Source: Pseudarthrobacter sp. BIM B-2242
Lineage (GTDB): Bacteria; Actinomycetota; Actinomycetes; Actinomycetales; Micrococcaceae
Assembly (NCBI RefSeq): GCF_014764445.1
Contig: NZ_CP061721.1
Location: 310,001-374,000, forward strand
Length of the DNA: 64,000 nt
Reading direction: 5' to 3'
In this document: in pieces, positions 1 through 6,578 of the stretch
Layout: each line of letters opens with the position of its first letter
How positions within the stretch are numbered: the first letter of the stretch is position 1
Position numbers and translations under genes: made by a program
Notes under the pieces: generated by a model
What the model was told of the DNA's origin: nothing
Seen by the model: the letters and a program-made list of their open reading frames with translations, nothing else
Database searches by the model: none

Positions 1-1184
1 AGCTTGAACTTCGTGGCGGCGATGGGCTTGCCGGCTGAGTCTGTGATGTCCAGTCCGGGCCAGGCGAACGTGACGGTGCCGACGTGGCTCAGCCAGGCCT
101 TGACGAACGGAATCTGGGCCACTGAGAACACCGCGATGATGATCAGGTACGGGGCGATCGCCATCCAGATCTGCCGCGGCTCGGGCCTCGAGTTATCGCT
201 GGGTACACCGTTGTCAGTGGGCGCAGCGCTGCCCGGTGCGGGCCGGCCGGCAGCGTGTTTTGCGCTGACTCCGCTGGCTGAACCGCCGACCGAATCTGTG
301 CGGGCACCGACGGCGGCTGCCTCCGCTGCTTCCGGTGCAGTCTGCACCGCTCCGCCGATTCCGACGGTTTCCTTCGGTTGCCACACTTTCAGCATCAGCA
401 GCACGGCGGCCACTGTTACCACGGCGGCCACAACGTCAGTGAGTTCCACGGCGAAGTAGTTGGAGGTGACAAACTGCGCCGCGCCGAAGGCCACACCTGC
501 CACGAGGGCCACGGGCCAGGTCTGCTTCACGCCACGGCGACCGTCCACGATGAACACCAGCAGCAGGGGAACGATCAGGGCGATGAACGGCGTCTGGCGT
601 CCGGCCATGGAGGACAGCTCATTCAGCGGCAGGCCCGTGACGCCGTTCAGGGCGATGATCGGTGCGGCCATCGCCCCGAAAGCCACCGGAGCGGTGTTGG
701 CGAGCAGCGACACAATGGCCGATTTCAAGGGCTTCATGCCGGCAGCCATCAGCATGGCGGCAGAGATCGCCACGGGTGCCCCGAAGCCGGCCAGGGACTC
801 CAAGAGTGCGCCAAAGCAGAAGGCGATCAGGATGGACAGGATCCTGAGGTCGTTCGAAATGGAGCGGATGGTGCGCCCTAGTACCTCGAACCATGGCGTG
901 GCCACGGTGAGCCGGTAGATCCACAGCGCGTTGATCAGGATCCACAGGATGGGGAACAGGCCATAAAAGATGCCGGCCGCGGTGGCGCTCAAGGCTTGGT
1001 TGACCGGCATCTGCCAGCCGACGACGGCCAGAACGAGGGACAGGGCGAGGCCGGCAAGGGCAGCCACGGGTGCCTTGACCTTGAAGACGCCCAGAAGGAC
1101 GAAAAGAAGTACGAGGGGAAGGGTCGCGCAAAGGGCTGAAATCACTAGGGACCCGGCGATGGGGTCGAGGATCTGCTGAAACAT
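1..1184 (-). CDS. lctP: L-lactate permease, LctP family (3' end outside window)
   Basis: The gene runs leftward off the edge, leaving about the first 394 codons of a family that is usually about 550 residues. The reading frame starts MFQQILDPIAGSLV and consists mainly of long hydrophobic segments. It contains the segment ESLAGFGAPVAISAAML, typical of lactate/glycolate proton symporters of TC 2.A.14. A polar Ala/Pro-rich loop of about 60 residues separates two membrane blocks. The ATG at 1184 follows a TGGAGA ribosome site. The gene is divergent from a GntR/FCD regulator and shares a 138-bp upstream region holding an LldR-like operator, so lactate-responsive control is likely. Glycolate is an alternative substrate. 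Confidence 0.88.
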   Translation of the reverse strand, partial: MFQQILDPIAGSLVISALCATLPLVLLFVLLGVFKVKAPVAALAGLALSLVLAVVGWQMPVNQALSATAAGIFYGLFPILWILINALWIYRLTVATPWFEVLGRTIRSISNDLRILSILIAFCFGALLESLAGFGAPVAISAAMLMAAGMKPLKSAIVSLLANTAPVAFGAMAAPIIALNGVTGLPLNELSSMAGRQTPFIALIVPLLLVFIVDGRRGVKQTWPVALVAGVAFGAAQFVTSNYFAVELTDVVAAVVTVAAVLLMLKVWQPKETVGIGGAVQTAPEAAEAAAVGARTDSVGGSASGVSAKHAAGRPAPGSAAPTDNGVPSDNSRPEPRQIWMAIAPYLIIIAVFSVAQIPFVKAWLSHVGTVTFAWPGLDITDSAGKPIAATKFK

Positions 1185-1231
1185 GTGTCTCCAGATTGTG
1201 TTAGGCGTCACAACACCGTGGCGCCCTTCGA

Positions 1232-1242
1232 TTGTCTAACAA
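1232..1242. promoter_or_regulatory. LldR/FadR-type operator between lctP and its regulator
   Basis: TTGTCTAACAA is a perfect inverted repeat (TTGT, 3-nt spacer, ACAA). It fits the TNGTNNNACNA pattern known for FCD-class GntR regulators such as Corynebacterium LldR. It lies 47 bp upstream of the lctP start and 80 bp upstream of the regulator start. Confidence 0.6.
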
Positions 1243-1322
1243 GTACACATGTAGGTCAAGTGCCTTTGTTGATTTGTCTGGCAGGATTAGATGACCGGAT
1301 GGAACTTTTGAGAGGGGCGCAC

Positions 1323-2015
1323 ATGGCTGGGCGCATTGCAGCAGTCTCAATCGTCGACGCGATCGCTGCGGATCTGCGGAGCCGGGTCTTCTCGGGTGAG
1401 CTGCGTTCGGGGGAAGCGCTCACTGAGACAGACATCGCCACGTCCTATGACGTGGCACGCCCCACCGCCAAGGCCTCAATTGAGAAACTCGTCGCGGAGG
1501 GACTGCTGGACAGGGGCACGCACAAAACCGCGCGGGTGGTGGAACTGGGGCCGGAATCGGTGCGGGATATCTACCTTGCCCGCGCATATCTGGAGAGCGA
1601 AGTGCTGCGCCGGCTGGCGCGATCACACGAGGTGCCGGAAGAGGCTGTCCAGGCGAACCGGGACATCGCGGCATTAAAGACCGGGGCGCCCCTGGATGTC
1701 GTGGAACCTGACATGCGCTTCCATACGAGCCTGATCGACGCTGTGGGCAATGAGCGCATCAGCCGCATGTACCGCTCGCTGGTGGGCGAAGTGCGGCTAT
1801 GCATGGTCCGCGTCCAGTCGCTGCACCTCCTGGACACTGAACTCATCCTGGCTGAACACCGCAGGATCCTGGAACTGATTGAGGCAGGCGAGGGCGAGGC
1901 TGCGGCCCAACTGCTTGATGAACACCTGGGCCGCGCGCGGGAGCGCCTCGTCGCTGCCATGGGCGGAACCCCTGGTCCCGAGGCAGAGCAGCCCTCCGAA
2001 CTGCAGCCCCACTAG
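1323..2015 (+). CDS. GntR family regulator, FCD subfamily (probable lactate regulator)
   Basis: The protein has 230 residues. An N-terminal winged helix (about residues 1-70, including LRSGEALTETDIATSYDVARPTAK) is followed by an all-helical FCD ligand domain. The FCD domain carries the metal-site pattern D..FH (EPDMRFHTSLI) and later AEHRRIL, as in FadR/LldR relatives. An upstream in-frame start at 1185 would add 46 residues unlike the family. ATG 1323 is preferred because GAGAGG stands 7 nt before it. The divergent neighbour is a lactate permease and the intergenic region holds an LldR-like site, which suggests local repression relieved by lactate. The ligand is inferred from context. Confidence 0.82.
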   Translation: MAGRIAAVSIVDAIAADLRSRVFSGELRSGEALTETDIATSYDVARPTAKASIEKLVAEGLLDRGTHKTARVVELGPESVRDIYLARAYLESEVLRRLARSHEVPEEAVQANRDIAALKTGAPLDVVEPDMRFHTSLIDAVGNERISRMYRSLVGEVRLCMVRVQSLHLLDTELILAEHRRILELIEAGEGEAAAQLLDEHLGRARERLVAAMGGTPGPEAEQPSELQPH

Positions 2016-2041
2016 GACGTACACGAAGTGACCGGAGCACA

Positions 2042-2108
2042 GCATTGCGGGGCCCCTGAACCTTAGTTCCCGACCATCCAGGAACTGCCGCCAGAGACCC
2101 CGCAATGC
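2042..2108. terminator. Nested stem-loop between convergent genes
   Basis: Two perfect 11-bp inverted arms (2042-2052 and 2098-2108, GCATTGCGGGG/CCCCGCAATGC) enclose a second stem AGTTCC/GGAACT (2065-2070 and 2081-2086). It lies between the convergent ends of the GntR gene (2015) and the amylase gene (2139). A bidirectional terminator is likely, although no strong T run follows. Confidence 0.5.
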
Positions 2109-2138
2109 GGGCTTGCCAAGCGCCCGGTGACGGTACAG

Positions 2139-5100
2139 CTAACCCGCCGTCATCAGGTGCGTGACGTGGTCGTACCGGAAGGTGACAGCGCCGCCGTCGT
2201 GCTCATAGAGAATGTCAGCCCCGGGCGATGCGCCTCCCGCCCCGTAACTGATGCCCCAGGAACGGTTGAGGGCAGCTTTGAATGCGTAGCTGCCGGCCGC
2301 AAGGTTGGAAACCGTCAGCTTCCAGACGAGGTCCTCCTTGTCCAAGGTGAGCTGGGCCTGGTCACATGCAGGATCCCAGTCCGAAAGGCAGCCCATTTCC
2401 CCGTTCATGCTTCCCGGTACGGACACTGCCGCCGGCTGGTCCGAGGCATAGACGGCGCTCATGATGTGCGTTCGGTTGTCATACCTGAACGTCACATCAC
2501 CGCCGGGGTGGTCCAGGACGATGTTGCTTCCGCCCAGGGCGCCGTCGGCACCGTAGCTGGAGTTCCAGGATTGGTTCAGCACCGCCTTGTACTCGTACTG
2601 GCCCGGGGAAAGGTTGACTGTGAGCCGCCAGATCCTGTCCGCCGGGTCCAGGGTCATCGCAGCCTCTGCACAGGTTTCATCCCAGTCCTTCGGGCAGCCC
2701 AGGTCCTTGTTGAATGATCCGGGAACAGTCACGGAGTCCGGTTGGGGAGCATCGCCGACAATCACCGTCCGCGGTTCGCTGACCACGTTGAATCCGGGCC
2801 CGGTCATCGTGGCGCGGTACCGGACCTCGGTGCCGTCTGCGGGTTCCAGCGGAGCCAGGTTGTCCGTCAGCGAATACACCGGTGAGGAATCGTCGGTGCC
2901 AACAGCTGTCCATTCTGCACCGTCCACGCTCCGTTCAAAGGCCACCACGTGGCTGGCCTTTTCCGGATCTGCAGTAGCGCTCAGCTCCACAGTGCCTTCC
3001 ACGTTGCTGCCTTCCAAGGGCTTCTGCATGGTCAGGACGGGCGCCGGAACGGCTGCTTTCCGGGGCTGGCTCGGGGCGGTGTGGCCGCCGTTGTCCAGCA
3101 CTGTGGCGCGGTACTCAATGGCCGTACCGGCGTCCAGGGCCGCCACGTCGTGGAACACCTGGTAAGGCGCGGTGTCATCGGTGCCGATCGGAACCCAGCC
3201 GCCGCCAGCTGTCTTCGCCTCGAAGGTGACCTCGTAGAACGACGAACCGCCGACGTCGGCCGTTACCTTGATCCTGCCGTTGTCCGCGGGTGCCGCGGCA
3301 GGCTGCTGGAGTACGACGGCGGGGGCTTCCTTGGAGTGCGGAATGCGGCCGGACGATTTGTAAACCACCGCTGACAACGGCGGCACGGTGACGTTCAGTT
3401 TGCCGTCTGCGGCCGTCTTCACGTCATTTGCCGCGTCGCCATAGATCCTCGTGTAGTTGCGCTTGCCGATGTAGGTGGGAATTTCGGCAGACTGCGGCTG
3501 TTCGCTGTTATTCAGCGCCACCACGTATTCGCGCTGGTCCTCCGCGTCAGTGCGGGAGAACGCGTAGATGCCGGTGCCTTCGGAGGCGTAGCGATGCTGA
3601 TGCGCGCCATCGCGGAGTGCCGGGTGTTCCTTGGTCACGGCCGCGAGTTGGCTGATCGTCGAGTACAGCGGGTGGCTGGCATTGAAGTTGTCGACGGCGT
3701 GGGTGGCATCGGTGCCGAGCAGGTCGTCATCGAGGTACTCCGGCACCTGGCTGGCGAAGAGCGTCTGACGTGCGTCCTGGTCGCCGCCGGGACCGGTGAA
3801 GCCCTGTTCGTCGCCGTAGTAGATCACCGGGTTGCCGCGGGAGAAGTACATCAGCTCGTGCGCCAGCCTGTCCCGGGCCACCTTTTCGGCGTCGGTGGCG
3901 TCGGCGTTGTCCGTGGCGATGAAGTGGCCGATCCGGCCCATGTCGTGGTTGCCCAGGAAGGTGGGCAACTGGTAGACATTCGAATCGGCGTCGGTGTACC
4001 AGTCGTCTCCGGCGAAGAAGGTCTCCAGGGTTCTGGCGTCCTGGCTCTTGGAAGCGAAGCCGCGGGCCGCGTCCTGGAACCGGAAGTCCAGAATCGCCTG
4101 CATCTGGTTGCTGGTGTCGAAGACCTCGCCGAACATAAAGAATTCGTCCTTGCCCTGGGCCTTCGCGTAGCTGAGCACTTCCGGGCCGAATTCCTGCCAG
4201 AACTCATCATTCACGTGCTTCATGGTGTCGATCCGGAAGCCGTCCACGCCGAAGTCGCGGATCCACGTCTGGTAGATCTCCTCCATTCCGTCCACCACCT
4301 TGTGGTGTTCAGTGTTGAGATCATCCAGGCCAAAGAAGTCGCCGTAGTAGGAGTCCTCGCCCGCAAAGGTGGTGTCGCCGCGGTTGTGGTACAGCGTTGG
4401 ATCGTTCAGCCACCCGGGGACTTTGAGGTTTTCTTCGCCCACGTCGAGGACGGGTTCGTAGGGAAATGATGTCTTCGGGTCGAGTTTCGGGAATTTCTTG
4501 GAGCCTGCGTAGTCGCGGTCGTCGAACACCTCACCGGCTGCCGTCCTGTAGGGCTTGGTGTCCTTGGAAACGTAGGGTTGGCGGGCTCCTTTCGTATAGC
4601 CGATGACGTCTGCCGTGTGGTTGGTGATGATGTCGAAGTAGACCTTCATGCCACGCGAGTGGGCCTCGTTGATGAGCTTTTTCAACTCATCATTGGTGCC
4701 AAGATGCGGGTCAATCTGCGTGAAGTCGGTGACCCAGTAGCCGTGGTACCCCGCCGAATTGTCCTCTGGCTGGACCGCCTTATTCTTGAAACTGGGCGTC
4801 AGCCAGATGGACGTGGTGCCCAGGCCCTGGATGTAATCGATCTTGTCCAGGAGCCCGGTGAGGTCACCGCCGTTGTAGAAGCCCTTTTTAGTGGGATCGA
4901 ACCCGGACACCATAGGGTCCGGACCCAGCCCGCCGTCGTCGTTGGCGGTGTCGCCGTTGCTGAACCGGTCCGCCATAACAAAGTAGAAATTTTCGTCCGT
5001 CACCGGGGCGCGGAGTGAGTGGACGGCCGACGACGGGACGGGCTTCTGTGGATCCGGGTCCTTGGGGCCGGGCGCCGCCTGGGCTGGAAGCGCCACTGCC

Positions 5101-5252
5101 GAAAGGGCCAATGCTGCCGCCAGCACCACGGCAGCTGTGCGAAGCAGCTTGGTCCGGGCCAATGCGGTGCCGGGCGGTGCGGGATGATGCGGTCTGGTTC
5201 TCAGATTGCTGTCGAGGCGCGGGGTGGTGCCTCTAGGGGTGCGTGGATTCAC
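2139..5252 (-). CDS. Secreted GH13 alpha-amylase with two Ig-like and two X25-type C-terminal modules
   Basis: This 1037-residue extracellular starch-degrading enzyme starts at a GTG behind AGGAAGG. A signal peptide ends near residue 59 (ALPAQA, then APGP). The GH13 barrel has all four conserved regions: D207xxxNH, the nucleophile D342 in GFRID, the acid/base E376 in FGEVFD, and H436-D437 in GNHD. After the barrel and its beta-sandwich come two similar Ig-like modules (about 640-835). These are followed by two tandem modules (about 839-935 and 944-1037) that both begin VPGS.N..GC..DW. They resemble the X25 starch-binding modules of pullulanases, and two copies suggest granular-starch binding. 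Debranching activity cannot be excluded. A LacI-type operator lies 131 bp upstream. Confidence 0.88.
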   Translation of the reverse strand: MNPRTPRGTTPRLDSNLRTRPHHPAPPGTALARTKLLRTAAVVLAAALALSAVALPAQAAPGPKDPDPQKPVPSSAVHSLRAPVTDENFYFVMADRFSNGDTANDDGGLGPDPMVSGFDPTKKGFYNGGDLTGLLDKIDYIQGLGTTSIWLTPSFKNKAVQPEDNSAGYHGYWVTDFTQIDPHLGTNDELKKLINEAHSRGMKVYFDIITNHTADVIGYTKGARQPYVSKDTKPYRTAAGEVFDDRDYAGSKKFPKLDPKTSFPYEPVLDVGEENLKVPGWLNDPTLYHNRGDTTFAGEDSYYGDFFGLDDLNTEHHKVVDGMEEIYQTWIRDFGVDGFRIDTMKHVNDEFWQEFGPEVLSYAKAQGKDEFFMFGEVFDTSNQMQAILDFRFQDAARGFASKSQDARTLETFFAGDDWYTDADSNVYQLPTFLGNHDMGRIGHFIATDNADATDAEKVARDRLAHELMYFSRGNPVIYYGDEQGFTGPGGDQDARQTLFASQVPEYLDDDLLGTDATHAVDNFNASHPLYSTISQLAAVTKEHPALRDGAHQHRYASEGTGIYAFSRTDAEDQREYVVALNNSEQPQSAEIPTYIGKRNYTRIYGDAANDVKTAADGKLNVTVPPLSAVVYKSSGRIPHSKEAPAVVLQQPAAAPADNGRIKVTADVGGSSFYEVTFEAKTAGGGWVPIGTDDTAPYQVFHDVAALDAGTAIEYRATVLDNGGHTAPSQPRKAAVPAPVLTMQKPLEGSNVEGTVELSATADPEKASHVVAFERSVDGAEWTAVGTDDSSPVYSLTDNLAPLEPADGTEVRYRATMTGPGFNVVSEPRTVIVGDAPQPDSVTVPGSFNKDLGCPKDWDETCAEAAMTLDPADRIWRLTVNLSPGQYEYKAVLNQSWNSSYGADGALGGSNIVLDHPGGDVTFRYDNRTHIMSAVYASDQPAAVSVPGSMNGEMGCLSDWDPACDQAQLTLDKEDLVWKLTVSNLAAGSYAFKAALNRSWGISYGAGGASPGADILYEHDGGAVTFRYDHVTHLMTAG

Positions 5253-5382
5253 GTCAGGAGACCTTCCTGGTAGCGACGATGCTTTTCAGGGTTTTGAGCG
5301 GCTGCTAATGGATGGTGATAATCGGTTTGTGTTGGACAGGATCCACGCAATCCCAGCGATTGCTCGGTGGACCACGCCAAAC

Positions 5383-5396
5383 TGTAAGCGCTTGCA
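5383..5396. promoter_or_regulatory. LacI-family operator upstream of the amylase gene
   Basis: TGTAAGCGCTTGCA is a near-perfect palindrome centred on AAGCGCTT, the form bound by LacI/CcpA/MalR-type repressors. It lies 131 bp upstream of the amylase start and 142 bp upstream of the divergent methyltransferase start. Its reverse complement occurs exactly at 50602-50615, in front of the maltose phosphorolysis genes. Confidence 0.65.
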
Positions 5397-5537
5397 CACA
5401 ATAAATCCAGTCTTTTTAGACCGTCCCAAACGCGCTATGGTCCGCATAACATGGGGTCCATGGCGGGCTGCCTGGACCATCATCCGGTCACGTCAGGCAC
5501 ACACATCTCCTCTGACCGGTGTACCGAAAGGGGTTCC

Positions 5538-6362
5538 TTGCAAAACTCCGAATTGCGCCTCGGGTCCTTTGCCGCGATCGTCCCACGGCTCCGTGCAGCC
5601 GGGTGTGTCTTTGCGGAGGAGGAAGCCCGGCTTCTCATGGCGGACGGTGCGTCTCCGGCCGACGTGGCGGCGTCTGTGGAGCGGCGCGTTGCCGGCTATC
5701 CGTTGGAGCACATCCTGGGGTGGGCGGAGTTTTGCGGCCTGCGGATTGAGCTTGACGCCGGCGTCTTTGTTCCGCGTCTCCGTACCGAACTGCTGGTCAA
5801 CGAAGCTGCTGCGCTGCTGTCGACTGAATTCTCGGGGGAGAACCGCGCTGGTGCAGGGCCTCCCGTCGTTGTGGACCTTTGCTGCGGGTCCGGGGCAGCG
5901 GGCGTAGCCATCGCGTCCCAAATTCCAGGGCTTGAACTCCATGCTGCGGACATTGACCCGGCTGCCGTGGTGTGCGCGCAACGGAACGTTGCCAAGGTGG
6001 GTGGGGCTGTTTACAAAGGGGACCTCTACCAGGCTCTTCCGCCCGCACTCAAGGGGAAGGTTTCGATCATCACTGCGAACGCTCCCTATGTCCCGACGGC
6101 CGAGATTGCCACCATGCCCCGCGAAGCTCGTGACTATGAGCCGATGATGTCGCTCGACGGCGGCGCGGACGGCCTGGACCTCCATCGCCGAGTGGCCGCC
6201 AGAGCGGTGGAATGGCTGCACGCAGACGGCTTTCTCCTCATTGAAACGAGCGTTCGGCAGGCGGGAAGTACTGCCTCGATCATGACCGCTGCGGGATTGG
6301 CCGTTAGGACTGTCCGATCGGACGACCTCGACGGCACCGTTGTTATCGGCAGGGCCGACTAG
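5538..6362 (+). CDS. PrmC-related putative protein-(glutamine-N5) methyltransferase
   Basis: This SAM-dependent methyltransferase of about 274 residues is related to the release-factor methylase PrmC/HemK. The SAM-binding motif is VVDLCCGSGAAGVA and the acidic motif is LHAADIDPAA. The substrate-glutamine motif, normally NPPY, reads NAPY here (ITANAPYVPT), which matches the PrmC-related subfamily of unknown substrate (TIGR03704) more than true PrmC. The TTG at 5538 is chosen because GAAAGGGG precedes it by about 5 nt. An ATG at 5451 lacks a ribosome site and would add atypical sequence. It is divergent from the amylase gene, with no operon partner. Confidence 0.72.
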   Translation: MQNSELRLGSFAAIVPRLRAAGCVFAEEEARLLMADGASPADVAASVERRVAGYPLEHILGWAEFCGLRIELDAGVFVPRLRTELLVNEAAALLSTEFSGENRAGAGPPVVVDLCCGSGAAGVAIASQIPGLELHAADIDPAAVVCAQRNVAKVGGAVYKGDLYQALPPALKGKVSIITANAPYVPTAEIATMPREARDYEPMMSLDGGADGLDLHRRVAARAVEWLHADGFLLIETSVRQAGSTASIMTAAGLAVRTVRSDDLDGTVVIGRAD

Positions 6363-6423
6363 CCATCGCCCGGCCTTCGGGTTTATTCGGAGCCTTCGCT
6401 TGGCGTATCTACACCACGGCCCG

Positions 6424-6526
6424 TGCGCCACGCCTAGTCCGGGCCCCACGCCTAGTCCGTGCCCCACGCCTAGTCCGTGCCCCACGCCCGGACCGTTGCT
6501 CCGTGCCCGGACCGTTGCTCCGTGCC
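6424..6526. repeat. Two adjacent short tandem repeats (18-bp and 19-bp units)
   Basis: Three 18-bp units (6424-6441, 6442-6459, 6460-6477; consensus TGCCCCACGCCTAGTCCG) and a partial fourth are followed directly by two identical 19-bp units (6489-6507, 6508-6526; CGGACCGTTGCTCCGTGCC). They lie in the 216-bp gap between two convergent genes. The units are contiguous with no spacers, so this is a minisatellite and not a CRISPR. Confidence 0.85.
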
Positions 6527-6578
6527 GTGGCCACGCTTGGGGGCAAACCTTCTCCGGCGCTCTGCACACACGTCCTGC

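Noticed and set aside
6424..6526. Possible CRISPR array
   Set aside because: The repeats are contiguous with no unique spacers and no cas genes are near.
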